In this document: positions 45,484-57,130 of the stretch, in pieces
How the letters are laid out: the number at the start of each line of letters is the position of its first letter
Position numbering within the stretch: the stretch's first letter is position 1
DNA from: Typhlomys cinereus
Lineage: Eukaryota; Chordata; Mammalia; Rodentia; Platacanthomyidae
DNA: 64,000 bases
Assembly: GCA_023101885.1 (NCBI GenBank)
Contig: JALPQD010000918.1
Location: forward strand, 186,001 to 250,000
Direction: 5' to 3'
The notes under the pieces: model-generated
Databases searched by the model: none
Told to the model about the DNA's origin: nothing
What the model saw: the letters and a program-made list of their open reading frames with translations, nothing else
Position numbers and translations under genes: made by a program

Positions 45484-46030
45484 CTGGAAAGATGGCACAA
45501 AGGTTAAGAGTGTTTGCTGCCAAACGTGAGGACCCAAGTTCGGATCACAGCATCTGGTGTAACCTGCATGGTGGAGTCTCCCTTGCATGTGACATTAATG
45601 AGGAGGAGTGTGGGGCAGGGACAGGAAGATTGCTGGACCTCACTTGCTGTCAGAAGTAGCAAACAGAAGCTCCAGGGTCAGAAAGAGTCTCTGTCTCCAA
45701 GGAATGAGGCAGAGGAGGAGGGAGAGGTCCTCCTGATAAGCCATGGCCTGGCCATTTTGTAAACCTTCTCCACCCTGGCTATGATATGGCACCTCCCTAA
45801 ACAGACCGCACCTCCTTGATCACCCTAGCAGTCTTTCACTCCCCACTCCCACTCTCCCACTGTCCTACTTCCTAGCAACTCCCTAGCAACGTTTGAAACC
45901 CATAAAAAGCCCTTCTGTGCCTCTCTCTATCTCTCTCTTGTTGTACAGTTCTGGATTCCCTGCCTAGGGAATGGTCCCACCAACCATGGGCTGGTTCTTT
46001 CTATATCAGTTATGTAATGAAGACATTATC
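45484..46030. mobile_element. B2/B3-like SINE and a family A fragment
   Basis: 45484-45690: 'tggaaagatggcacaaaggt', 'ggacccaagttcggatcaca'. 45950-46030 is a short family A piece ('gggaatggtcccaccaacca'). 45700-45945 is unassigned. Confidence 0.55.
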
Positions 46031-46035
46031 CACAG

Positions 46036-46300
46036 GCTGGGGAGATGGCCCAGGAGTTAAAGCCTTTGCCTCACAAAGCAAAAGGACCTGAGTTTGGATT
46101 CTCAGATCCCATGTAAAACTGCCAGGCAGAAATGTCTGTCACTTCTACATCCAGCCCCAGAAGTTAGAACCTGGGAAACCCTAGAACAAAGCAATAGGAA
46201 GGTAAAGCAATCCAGGAAGATTCCTGAAGTTGTCCTTGGGCCTCTGTGGGCACACACATTCAAGTGCCCTCTACCACACACGCGCACACGCACACGTGGC
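46036..46300 (+). mobile_element. tRNA-head long SINE, old copy
   Basis: 'gctggggagatggcccagga', 'gacctgagtttggattctca', 'aagcaatccaggaagattcc', 'gttgtccttgggcctctgtg', then a CG/CA alternation (cacacgcgcacacgcacacg). Confidence 0.85.
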
Positions 46301-46433
46301 CCACAGGCATGTCCAGAAACCCATCTTAACCCAGACAACTCCTGTCATGTGTGCAGCAATGAATACTATTACAATCTCCTTATCAGGTAGATTTCCCCAC
46401 ACCTTAGACAGTACATTAAAAATGACTGAGCTG

Positions 46434-46673
46434 GGGTTGGAGAGGTGGCTCAGAGGTTAAGACTCTGCCTTACAGGCAGAAAGTCCTGAGTTCAGATCCT
46501 AGACCCCACATATAGACGCCAGGGGCGGCCTGCGTTTCTGGTCCTGGTAGGGCGGAGCCTGTGAATCCCCAGGCAGAGTAAACAAGGAGGAGGTGGAAGC
46601 GGTCCATGGTGGTTCCCGAATTCGCCTGTGGTTCTACACACACACACACGCACACATGCACAATTGAATAAAA
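46434..46673 (+). mobile_element. Young-subfamily long SINE with 16-bp TSD
   Basis: 'gttggagaggtggctcagag' through 'cggtccatggtggttcccga', CA run and A tail. Exact 16-bp TSD aaaaatgactgagctg at 46418-46433 and 46674-46689. Confidence 0.93.
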
Positions 46674-46874
46674 AAAAATGACTGAGCTGTTATGGACAAA
46701 AAGTATGACATTCAAGTGGTGCTTCAAAGCAGTCCAGTAGAACACATGGGTGGGAGCAGAAAGGACACAGACTGACCAGGAGCTTAACTCTCGGACTGAG
46801 TGGTCATTGCACTGCCATCTAGGTACTTTGAATGTCTCAATAATAGAGAAATGCTTATTGAAAATGTATGTATT

Positions 46875-47400
46875 AAGGTTGGGAAGATAGCTCATTGGGT
46901 AAAGTGCTTGCTGCACAGCTGGCCTGGATGCACACATCTCTAAACCCAGCACCGGTGGGGATTTGGAGGAGTCAGAAACAGGAAAACCCTGAGGACTTGC
47001 TAGCAAGTCACTCTAATATAACAGTAAGCTCCACTTTCAGTGACAGACCTGTCTCCAAAAATAAGATGGAGAAGAGCCCGTGAGCTGGCTTAGCTGGAAA
47101 AGGAGCCTGTGAGAAAACCTGGGGATCAGAGATTGGTCCCCAGAACACAATGACAGAAAGAGAGAATTGACCTCTGATCTCCAGGTGTGCTCCATGGCCC
47201 ATGGGTTCTTATCAGGTGGATATGGTGGAAGTGCTTCTGACCTGGAAGGCAGAGCCTGGGAAACCCCAGAGCAAAGCAATAAGGAGGCAGAGCAATCCAG
47301 GATGATTCCAGATGACACCCTTGGGCCTCCACAGTCACACACTCAGGTGCCCTCTTGTGCACACACATGAGCATGTGCACACATACACGAAGGTGGAGGA
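46875..47400 (+). mobile_element. Three sense SINE pieces
   Basis: 46875-47065: 'aaggttgggaagatagctca'. 47075-47205: B2-like (agcccgtgagctggcttagc). 47215-47395: body and end of an old long SINE ('gagcaatccaggatgattcc', 'acacccttgggcctccacag'). Confidence 0.7.
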
Positions 47401-47477
47401 AATATCTGATGTTACCTTAAAGGCCTCTGATCTCCACACTTACCTGCCCAGGTGAGTGCACCCGCACACATGTGCTC

Positions 47478-47592
<115 letters not shown>

Positions 47593-47944
47593 GGAGAGAG
47601 AGCACAGGTGTATGTGTGAAGGTCAAAGAACAATTTTTGGGCTCTTTTCTTTCCTTCCACTGAACAAGCTTCCAGAGCTCTGATTCCAGCTGCCAGGCTT
47701 AACAACAAGCCCCTTACCATTGAGCCATCTGACTGGCCTTAAAGATTTTATTTTTAATGATTCTCCAATACTATATAATCTACTCATTACGTCTACTATT
47801 TATCATGTCTCTCGTCTGTCTATAAGGAAAGTTCAATATGGGCAGGATTCCAGGTCTGGTTTTGTTTGTTGACATTTGATAGATAAAAGTGTGACTCATG
47901 CATTTGTATTGGACAGAGATGAGGATTAAAATCAAACATTCAGA

Positions 47945-48060
47945 GCTGGAGAGATGCTTCAGAGATTAGCAGAGCTTGTCACTCATGCACGAGGACCGGG
48001 CTTTGAATCCCAGGACTTACTAAGAAGCTGGCAGGTTGGGATCTCTGGGGATTGCTGGCA
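47945..48060 (+). mobile_element. B3-like SINE fragment
   Basis: 'agctggagagatgcttcaga', 'gaccgggctttgaatcccag', 'gcaggttgggatctctgggg'. Confidence 0.6.
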
Positions 48061-48089
48061 GTAGGGTTTACAAAGACACCCTGTATTGC

Positions 48090-48510
48090 AGTATTGCAGT
48101 CTCTCTATGTTACCAATAAATTCACGACCAAATGGCTTAGGGAACAAGAGGGCTTTTATTCTTGTGATTCTTGGTTACAGTCCAGCTTGGCATGAGAGCT
48201 CATACCAACATCAGGAACCTAGAGAACTGCCACGCCATATCCACAGGATTGCTAAAAGAAAGACATACTTACTTGCCAAGCAGCAAGTCTGTCCAAAGCA
48301 TAGTGAAGAATGACAACTTACCCAACCAGCTCCCTCCATCTTATCAACCTGCCCAGGGAATGGTCCTGCCCACCATTGGTGGGGTCTTCCCACATTAATC
48401 AGATAATCTCCCGAAGGTTTGCTTAGGAGTTGTCTCAACTCTGAATTCTTCACACATGTGCCCAGAGCTCAGCCTTCAATTGCCAGTTGACACATCTGAA
48501 TATCACATCC
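48090..48510 (-). mobile_element. Family A element, copy 5
   Basis: One of the most complete copies: 'aatggcttagggaacaagag', 'gccatatccacaggattgct', 'gggaatggtcctgcccacca', 'tcaattgccagttgacacat'. Confidence 0.78.
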
Positions 48511-48715
48511 TGTCTCAAAGGAACTGAGCAGGTAGAAAAAGGTAACTGACGCCCTCTTGTGTCCTCTGCGGGTACACACTTGTGCATCGACCTATTCTAT
48601 GACATTTTTCCTCTGGGAACAGTTTAATGCCCTTTTAGATGTTACCTGAGAAGGTTATTATGTAGCAATTTGAAAAGTTCTTTCTTGGAGGAAGGCTCAG
48701 AAAGCAAACAGCTAT

Positions 48716-51585
48716 TTCTGGGACACAATGAAAGCTGTTCTAAGAGGTAAGTTCATAGCTCTTAATGCCTACATCAAAAAAATGGAAACATCAGAAATAA
48801 ATAACTTAACGATGCAGCTTAAGGCTTTAGAGAAACTTGAGCAATCTGATCCCAAAAGTAGTAGAAGAGAGGAGATTAGCAAAATAAGGGGAGAAATATA
48901 TGAAATCGAGACTAAGAAAATGATAGAAAAAATCAACCAGTCAAAAAGCTGGTTCTTTGAAAAAATCAATAAGATTGATACACCCCTAGCTAAATTAACC
49001 AAAAGCAAGGGAGAGAAAACCCAAATTAACAAAATTAGAAATGAACATGGAGTTATCACTACTGATACCCAAGAAATCCAGAGAATTATAACATCATATT
49101 TCAAAAACTTATACTCAGTGAAGTTTGATGACACAAAAGAGATGGATGAATTTCTAAGTAAACACAACCTACCTAAATTGAATCAGGAAGTTGTGAATTA
49201 CTTAAATAGCCCTATAACATATAAGGAAATTGAAGAAGTAATCTCAAATCTTCCCACCAAAAAATGTCCTGGACCAGATGGATTCAGCACAGAATTCTAC
49301 CAGACATTTAAGGAGTTAATAACACCAATACTCCTTAAACTGTTCCATCAAATAGCAAAGGAAGGAACACTACCAAATTCCTTCTATGAAGCTAATATCG
49401 TCTTAATCCCAAAACCTAATAAAGATTCACTTAAAAAAGAAAACTCTAGGCCAATCTCTCTGATGAACACAGACGCAAAGATTCTCAACAAAGTCTTAGC
49501 AAATCAGATTCAAAAACATATCAAAAAGATCATTCACAGGGACCAAGTAGGCTTCATCCCCGGCACACAAGGTTGGTTCAACGTACGCAAATCAATAAAT
49601 GTAATTCATCATGTAAACCAGTCCAAAGACCAAGACCACATGATACTCTCGATAGATGCAGAAAAAGCCTTTGACAACATCCAACAGCCTTTTATGATCA
49701 AAACGCTAGAGACAGTAGGAATGGAAGGAACCTTTATCAATATAATGAAAGCTGTATACAACAAGCCCACAGCAAGGATTATGCTCAATGGGGAACAATT
49801 GGAAGCATTCCCACTTCGATCAGGAACTAGACAAGGCTGTCCACTCTCACCACTTCTATTCAATATTGTACTTGAAGTCTTAGCTGAAGCCATAAGACAA
49901 GAAAGGGACATAAAAGGGATTCAAATCGACAAGGAAGAAGTCAAGCTATCCCTATTTGCAGACGACATGATCTTATACCTGAGGGATCCCAAAAACTCCA
50001 CCAGGAAGCTCCTGGAACTAATTGAGAAGTTCAGCAGGGTGGCAGGATACAAAATAAATGTGCAAAAATCAGAGGCCTTCCTATATGCCCAGAATGAAAG
50101 AAGTGAAAAAGCCTTGAGAGAAACAATCCCATTTACTGTAGCCCCTAAAAAAATGAAATACCTTGGTATAAACCTAACCAGGGAGGTAAAAGATCTTTAC
50201 AATGAAAACTTTAAAACCCTGAAGAAAGAAATTGCAGAAGACACCAGAAGGTAGAAAGACCTCCCATGTTCCTGGATTGGCAGAATCAGCATTGTAAAAA
50301 TGACCATCCTACCAAAGGCAATATACAAATTCAATGCTATACCAATTAAAATCCCAAAGCAATTCTTTAAAGAAGTTGACCAAATAATCTCAAAATTCAT
50401 ATGGAGGCACAAAAGACCCAGGATAGCAAAGACAATCCTGAGTAACAAAAACACTGCTGGAGGTATTACCATACCAAACCTTAGTCTATACTACAAATCC
50501 ATAGTTATAAAAACAGCCTGGTACTGGCTCCAAAATAGACACACAGATCAATGGATAAGGTTGAAGACCCAGATATAAGCCCACAAAAATACAGCCATTT
50601 GATCTTTGACAAAGGGGCCCAAAGAATCCAATGGAAAAAGAACAGCATCTTCAATAAATGGTGCTGGCAAAACTGGATCTCCACATGCAGAAGATTAAAG
50701 CTGGACCTGTACTTGTCACCATGTACAAGACTTAATTCCAAATGGATGAAGGACCTTGATATCAGGCCAGAGACTATAAAAATCATAGTTGAAAGGATAG
50801 GGAACTCCCTTGAGCTGATTGGGCTAGGCCAACATTTCCTAAGCAGACATCCAATGGCACAGTCACTGCTACCAACTCTCAACAGTTGGGATCTTGTGAA
50901 ATTAAAGAGCTTCTGTTCAGATAAAGAGATTGTAACACGAGCTCAAAGGCAACCCACAGAATGGGAGAAAATCTTCACTAACCACATATCTGATAGAGCT
51001 CTACTGTCCAGAGTGCACAAAGAACTTAGAAAATTAAACACCAAGGAAACCAATGGCCCAATTAAAAAATGGGCCCTGGAACTTAAAAGAAATTTTACCA
51101 GAGATGAAATTAAAATGTCTAACAAATATCTTAAAAAATGCTCCACTTCTTTAGCCATCAGGGAAATGCAAATCAAAACCTCCCTGAGATATCATCTCAC
51201 CCCGGTAAGGATGGCAAAAATCCACAATACAAACAACAACAAGTGCTGGAGAGGATGTGGAGAGAGGGGAACTCTGCTGCATTGCTGGTGGGAATGCAGG
51301 CTCATACAGCCACTCTGGCGAGCCGTCTGGAGATTCTTAAAGAAATTAAAGATTGAAATGCCATATAACCCTGCCATTCCACTTTTGGGAATAACCCCCC
51401 ATGCAGCAGAGGTTTGCCTCGATAGCACAAGCACGACCATGTTCATAGCAGCACTGTTTACAATAGCAAAGTCATGGAATCAACCTAAATGTCCAACAGT
51501 TGATGAGTGGATAAGGAAACTATGGTACATCTATCTATACAATGGAGTACTACTCAGCCATCAAGAATGATTAATTACTGGAATT
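48716..51585 (+). pseudogene. L1 ORF2 remnant (reverse transcriptase to C-terminal domain)
   Basis: Frame opens as [11 protein letters not shown], corresponding to the part after the endonuclease. The reverse transcriptase core is present: GPDGF at about 49270, the SIDAEKAFD motif near 49650, and the catalytic FADDM at about 49954-49968. The cysteine-rich C-terminal segment ([18 protein letters not shown]) is at about 51244-51300. Lesions: a TAG at 50252-50254 where the family has Trp (before KDLPCSW), a frame change between about 50545 and 50578, and another small indel near 51535 so that the last codons (MEYYSAIKND) fall in a different frame. It cannot encode a working enzyme. Confidence 0.9.
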
Positions 51586-52584
51586 TGCTGGGAAATGGAT
51601 GCCATTAGAAACAATTATATTAAGTGAAGTATCCCAAACCCAGAAAGTTAAGCGCCGTATGTACTCCCTAATAGGTGGCTCCTAGTACCAAACTCACCCA
51701 GCCCACATTGAGACACTCAAAGGTAAACCTATGTAATACAGTAATTGCAAGGATTGTGAACAGGAGGGATGGGGTTGGAGGGCCACACCAGACACAAGGA
51801 GAGAGGGGACCATGTTACAGCAGAGAAAATCGGCCTCCAAGGAATGCAAGTAAGTAATGTGACACCTGGTTAAATTCACAGACATTCGTTCTTGATCATG
51901 TACAAATGAGGGAATATGATCTTACCAGAAGGGGAGGGCACATAGTCTGGCAGATGAAAGGTGATCATTTTGCAAATGGGTGACTGACCCCTCCCTCACT
52001 GAGGTTTCCTGCTTTTATTACATCTACCCTTGAATGTGCTATTACAACAAGACTCCAGTTTAACAGTTTTTTGTCTCTGACCAGGGGGTGACATACAGTG
52101 CCCATCAGGATGGAGTGAAGGGCATTGCAGGAGCAGCAAAACTGCAAAAGAAAATCAACAAACCACAATCCAGAACTTCAGAGACTCTATATCAACCACA
52201 TAGAACTAAGCCAGCCTAATCTCCTCCCATCATGAAGCTCAGGGACATTTGCGGAAGAGGGGGCGGTAAGATTGTAAGAGCAAAAGGATGGGAGGAGCAA
52301 TGATCTGAAGATTCTCTACACTAGTTAGGGCTGAAGCAATCATAATAGGACTTTGCATGCCCTGCACAATGTCCAACACACTATTGACCTCACAAAGTCT
52401 AGCATCAGCTAAAGGCACCAAGATCCTTGGAGGCAAGGGATTGACAGCCACAGTAGTGTTCCTATGCTTAAGGGGAACACGAGAAAGGGTTCAGGGAAAT
52501 GCCACTGGGTCCTTGTATGTCATCGGAGAGGAGGACCAAGAGGAGAGTTAGGCATACACAATAAAGGACTCTCTGGGAATTTGG

Positions 52585-52660
52585 GGGGAGGCACTGGGAG
52601 ACGGGGAGGGAGGGAAGGGGAGCAGGGGGTTCAGGGGGAGGGGGGGAGGGAACTGGTCTA
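52585..52660 (+). repeat. G-rich polypurine tract in the L1 3'UTR
   Basis: Many runs of three or more G (ggggggaggcactggg ... agggggaggggggaggg), sufficient for intramolecular G-quadruplexes. This is a known feature of mammalian L1 3'UTRs. Confidence 0.85.
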
Positions 52661-52739
52661 CCTATTAAGTTTGTATGAGCGGAAATAATAATAAAAATGT
52701 TAAAAAAAAAAAAAGAAAGCAAACAGCTCTTTGTGTCAG

Positions 52740-53550
52740 GAAATTCCTGAAACTAAGATTTTATCCCCAGGGAAAGAAAGCAATAACTTCTGGGGGAGGG
52801 AGACACCCTGGTGGTCTAAACACTCTAGAGTAGACTCTCCTAGAAGCAAGTCATGCAGTTTCAGGGAGACTCATCCATGTTGGGGTCTGACTTTCTGATG
52901 ATGTAACTGTCTCTGAGTCCTTCCTACTCTTGTAAGTAACCCTAACCCCTACTCTAAAGAAACCACAACAAATTCTTTGGTTCAGCAAGTTAGACTTTGG
53001 TATAATTGTACTTTAGATCTGCTCTTAAATTCCTACCTGGAATGAACACTTGTGTGGCATTTCCCTAAGAAGAGTGTTACATAATACCCACCCTCACTCT
53101 CAATCCCAGTTTTGGGGACCTCTGACTCAGGGTCTGCACCTAGGGAGAAGCCTCTTGGTCCCCATCTGTAACATGTTTCACATCTATAACATGGAAAAAG
53201 AGTTCTTCCTTTTATGTGTTGTAAGACAGCTTTTGCCTCTAAAGCCAGGATAACCACATATGGTCTTAAAAGCAAGAGTAACGTCTAAAGGAATTTATAG
53301 GTGGACGCCTCTACCTAGATAGCTACCCAAAATAATAAAATTGTTGAGTGACAGGCAATGTTCCTGCCCAATCAGGTTCAGTCCAAATGGCCAGCTGCCA
53401 TGGACCTTGAGGAGCAGATTCTGAATCCCCGAGCATCTCAAACTCCTGACTTAATCTGCGACTTGAAGGAAGGTGGGAAGAAAGACAAGGGGTGTGGCTA
53501 AGTGATGGAATAATTTGTAAGGGATCTCATAGACATCAGGAATTTAACTT
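52740..53550. other. Unassigned stretch after the L1
   Basis: No SINE and no recognisable gene for about 800 bases. Text such as 'ggttcagcaagttagacttt' suggests an old LTR or DNA-transposon remnant but does not allow assignment. Confidence 0.35.
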
Positions 53551-53559
53551 AATTAAGTA

Positions 53560-53730
53560 TTGTAGCAAGCAGAGACCAGAGAGGTAGCTAATCAAGAAGG
53601 AGGTTCCATCCCAGAAACCCTCATGGTAGAAGGAGAGAATTGGTTTCTGGAAATTTTCCTCTGGCCTCTACCATGCGCTCTCTTTCTCAAATAAATACAT
53701 AAATAAATACACAAATAAATGAATTTTTAG
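53560..53730 (+). mobile_element. B2-like SINE
   Basis: Diverged head, 'ggttccatcccagaaaccct', 'attttcctctggcctctacc', tail of AAATAAATAC repeats. Confidence 0.6.
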
Positions 53731-53869
53731 AAAAAGAGTTATAGCAAGTAGTTGGCTCATTTCCCTAACCAACTTTCATTGAGCACGTAGGCCCTGTTGG
53801 AGGCTTGATGAATAGAGAAGCTGATAAACTAAAGTAAAAATAAAATCACGCCAGGAAAAAAGTATTTAT

Positions 53870-54400
53870 TCTGCAGTCCGTGATGTACTGTGCCAGCCTG
53901 CCTGCCTGCCATTCAAAGCTACCCAGAAACTCCAAGACATGGGTCCTGCAGGGCCAGAAGATGTTGGGGGAAGAGGTGTCTCAGGACTTGCCTTCTCTCC
54001 TGCCCCACAAGCCACTGGCCCATCCTCAGTGCACCACATAGAGCTGCTGATGCCAGAGGGGCCCAAGATCTGCACCCCCCAACTCAGCACAGCCATGCTA
54101 GCCATGCCCTTTGGAAGTATTCTTTTTATTTTTTACTTTCTGCTCTTCAATTATGCTTTTCGTATTTGTCTCGTACTGATTTGGCTTTTGTTCTTATGCT
54201 GCTGAGGGAGGTTTTGGGACTGTGATCTAAGGGTCCTGGCAGCTTACCCAAGGCACCTTCACTGATTCTCCACTTAACCTCAGGTGCTCTCCCTCTTATT
54301 CCTATGTCTTCGCTTCTTTCTCTCATGCTTATCCCTACCTCTTACAGCATCTTAATCGGAACCTTCCATAGTTTTAACAGTCTCTAAAATCTAAAGGCCC
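53870..54400. other. Unassigned stretch with an open frame of unknown origin
   Basis: A plus-strand frame (53939-54205, 88 codons) continues open upstream as ...ATQKLQD before its first Met. It ends in a run of hydrophobic residues read from an AT-rich segment. I do not recognise the protein. It could be a decayed exon or 3'UTR of a processed pseudogene, or chance. Confidence 0.3.
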
Positions 54401-54404
54401 CTGA

Positions 54405-54970
54405 GCCAGTAAGATAGCTCAATGGTTAAGGAACCTGCTTGCAAATCTGGTGACCTGAGTTTGATCCTCAGAAGCCCATGTGGTAGAAAGAAAGTCCTCT
54501 GACCTCCATAACTATATGAGTGTTCTCTCTCACTCTCTCTGTCTCTCTCTGTCTCTGTAGCAGTTCACCTGCTCATAAATCACAATCAAACGGCTTAAGG
54601 GAACAAGGTGTTTATTTTCTTTCATGATTGTCTGGATATAGTTCTCAGTCTAGCTTGACAGGAGAGCTCACACCAACACCAGGGCCAAGGGAACTGGCCA
54701 CACCATCTCTACATAACGGCTGAGAGAGGGATGATCCTTACTTGCCAGACCTGCAATCTGGCCAAGTGTACACAAGGATGGCCACTCTCTCAACCAGCTC
54801 TCTGTATTTTATTCCAGGGCCAAGTCCCACCCACCATAGACTGGGCCTTCCCTATCAGCTAGACAATTTCCTGCAGGTTTGCTCTGAATTAATTCAACAA
54901 CTAATTTCCTACAAACGTTCCCAAAGCTCAAACTTCAACTGTCAGTTCATGCCTGTGCCTAATTATCCCT
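54405..54970. mobile_element. B2-like SINE (plus) and family A element, copy 6 (minus)
   Basis: 54405-54560: 'gagccagtaagatagctcaa', 'gtgacctgagtttgatcctc', TC-rich end. 54565-54970: 'acggcttaagggaacaaggt', 'agcttgacaggagagctcac', 'ccaccatagactgggccttc', 'caacttcaactgtcagttc'-type end. Confidence 0.75.
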
Positions 54971-55246
54971 CTCTCTCAAAATGTTTTTTTTTTAATTTGT
55001 CAACACTTTCAGTATCTCAACTTTCCTTTCCCAGCTACTTCATAAACCTCTTTTTTGAATTATTTTCAAAGTGGATCTAAGGCAGGCCCATTAGAAAAAT
55101 AGTAGACTTATCAACTAGAACTTTAAAATCAAAGAGAAGCTAGAAAAATGGATTCCATGTTCTGAAAAATAATACCAGGCAATTTAACCTACCACCCAGC
55201 AAAGCTATATGCCATAATAGATCCTTTGCATGATAAAAGATAGACT

Positions 55247-55495
55247 AAAAGGGTCACTGGAGAGACTGGCTCAGGGATTAAGCCTTTATTTCACAAATAA
55301 AAGGGCCTGAATTTGGATTCTCAGATTCCATGTAAAAATGCCTGACAGAAATGGTGGTGACCTACACTTCTGGCCTGGTAGCAATAAAGAGGTAGAACAA
55401 TCCAGAATGATTCCCAAAGTCACCCTAGGGCTTCCACAGACACATACAATGCCCTCTTCTACACACACCTACAAATACACACACATACACAAAAA
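55247..55495 (+). mobile_element. Old long SINE inserted in the ancient L1
   Basis: 'gtcactggagagactggctc', 'gggcctgaatttggattctc', 'aacaatccagaatgattccc'. Likely TSD agactaaaagg / agactaaagg on the two sides. Confidence 0.78.
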
Positions 55496-55569
55496 GACTA
55501 AAGGAATTTATGATTACTAAGCCAGTTCTACAGAAGATACTTAAATTCTTGATATTAAAGAAAGAAGTT

Positions 55570-55798
55570 GGTCTAGACAGATGGCTCAGGGGAAAGACCT
55601 CTCACAAGCAGAAGGTCCTGAGTTTGGATCCCAGATCCCATGTAAAAAATGCCAGGTGGAAACAGAGGTGACCTGCATTCTGGCCCTAGTGGGCGGAGCC
55701 TGAGAAATCCCAGAGCAAAGCAAGAAGGAAGTAAAAGCAATCCAGGATGATTCCCGAAGTTGCCGTTGGTCCTCTACAGGGATATACAGTGCCCTCTG

Positions 55799-55841
<43 letters not shown>

Positions 55842-55864
55842 AAATAAACAAAATATTTTTTTAA
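55570..55864 (+). mobile_element. Long SINE with 13-bp TSD inserted in the ancient L1
   Basis: 'tagacagatggctcagggga', 'gtcctgagtttggatcccag', 'gcaatccaggatgattcccg', (AC)n at about 55800-55838. Exact 13-bp TSD aaagaaagaagtt at 55557-55569 and 55865-55877. Confidence 0.88.
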
Positions 55865-55954
55865 AAAGAAAGAAGTTCATCCATGATGCCCTGGGAAAAA
55901 ATAAACAACACTAGAAGACTACTTAAACAACATAGGAGGAGGAGAAAACCAAAC

Positions 55955-56073
55955 ACTACAAAATGAGAGACAGCTCAGTGGTAAGGCACATACTTGCAAA
56001 CCTGGCGATCTGAGTTGGATCCCCAGAAACCCATATGGTGGAAGGAAAATTGTCCTCTGACCTCCACCCATGC

Positions 56074-56133
<60 letters not shown>

Positions 56134-56150
56134 AATAAATGAATGGAATA
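55955..56150 (+). mobile_element. B2-like SINE with (TC)n(AC)n tail
   Basis: 'atgagagacagctcagtggt', 'gatctgagttggatccccag', 'aaacccatatggtggaagga', 'attgtcctctgacctccacc', then (TC)n and (AC)n at 56077-56133. Confidence 0.78.
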
Positions 56151-56502
56151 TTTTTTAAAATCAACAGAAAGGCAGGAATCAATACATACCTATCCACAAT
56201 AATTCTGAATGATGTCTCAATTCTCCAACTGAAAGATATGGACTAGTAAATTGGATTAAAAATAAGGAATCATCTCTCTGTTACCTCCAAAAACATATTC
56301 CAAGCAGACAGAACTAGAAAACAGGCAGGTGTGGCTGTTCCAATATCTGACAAAACAGACCTGAAAAGGGAAGAGAATATGTTCAGGGGCTCAGAAGAAA
56401 TGAAAGAGAGCTGGGAGTGGGTATGATCAAGACACATTGTATAACACACATGAAATTATTGTAGAATGAGTAGAAATTCTCTTAGGAAAAAAGCAGATCT
56501 GG

Positions 56503-56910
56503 GGCCAGTGAGACAGCTCAGCAGGTGAGGTGACTGTTCCCAAACCTAATGACCTCAGTTTGATCCCCAGAACCCCCCATGGTGGAAGGAAAGAAGTGAC
56601 TTCCAAAAGTTGTCTCTGGCCTCCACCTGTACACAATGGCATATAGTATATATAGAGAAAGAAATCCCCCCTCTTCTTCATAACTTAACTTTTTGCCCAA
56701 TCAACTGAATGTTGTGCATCAATAGCACATTCTGGGGCATTGAAGAAGTACCTCACTTGGTAGAGTGCTCACCTAGCTTGCTCAAAGCCCTGGGCTCCAT
56801 GCCCAGTGCTGCATAAATCAGATGTGATGGTGGAAGCAGAGGATCAGAAGTTCAATGTCATCTTTAGCTACTAGTCCGAGGCCAAGTTGAGCTATATGAG
56901 ACCCTGCCCC
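56503..56910 (+). mobile_element. B2-like SINE and B4-like SINE
   Basis: 56503-56670: 'ggggccagtgagacagctca', 'tttgatccccagaacccccc', 'ttgtctctggcctccacctg'. 56735-56910: ID head 'acttggtagagtgctcacct' fused to a B1 half ('gttgagctatatgagaccct'). Confidence 0.75.
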
Positions 56911-56942
56911 CCCTTCAAATTCATATCCATGATTAACTCTTT

Positions 56943-57045
56943 TTTTTTTCTTTTTTGTTTTTTTTTTAACGTGGGACCTGGGATCCGAACTCAGAACCTT
57001 CTGCTTGTGAGACAGAGTCACAACCCCTGAGCCATCTCTCCAGCC
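56943..57045 (-). mobile_element. Head-only tRNA-head SINE with 15-bp TSD
   Basis: T-rich tail, 'gtgggacctgggatccgaac', 'cctgagccatctctccagcc'. Exact TSD ccatgattaactctt at 56928-56942 and 57046-57060. It consists of the tRNA-like head plus a tail without the long body, as at 11560-11672. Confidence 0.92.
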
Positions 57046-57130
57046 CCATGATTAACTCTTAGTAACAAACACACCATTATAACATGATTTTCTAAGACCT
57101 AATTCCTGTCTCATAAATTCAATAGTCTGG

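Larger units (their letters stand above)
48714..52713 (+). mobile_element. 5'-truncated LINE-1 (4.0 kb) with 15-bp TSD
   Basis: Exact 15-bp TSD agaaagcaaacagct at 48699-48713 and 52714-52728. The element starts inside ORF2, so it lacks the 5'UTR, ORF1 and the endonuclease domain. It ends with a roughly 1.1-kb 3'UTR, a G-rich tract, AATAATAATAAAAATG and a poly(A) tail. The 3'UTR phrase 'gaagctcagggacatttgcg' is typical of rodent L1. The combination of an intact TSD and only a few ORF2 lesions points to a moderately recent, dead-on-arrival insertion. Confidence 0.96.
55078..56400 (+). mobile_element. Ancient L1 5' half split by three SINEs
   Basis: Separated L1 pieces in the correct order: end of ORF1 region (55078-55245, 'agtagacttatcaactagaa', 'ctacc acccagcaaagc'), 55500-55569 ('agttctacagaagatactta'), 55870-55955, and the ORF2 endonuclease-region segment (56160-56400, 'ccacaataattctgaatgat', 'ccaatatctgacaaaacaga'). 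Interrupted at 55247-55495, 55570-55864 and about 55955-56150 by SINEs. Too decayed to code. Confidence 0.7.

Noticed and set aside
48769..49167. Minus-strand frames within the L1
   Set aside because: Antisense shadows of ORF2; the sense strand carries the reverse transcriptase motifs.
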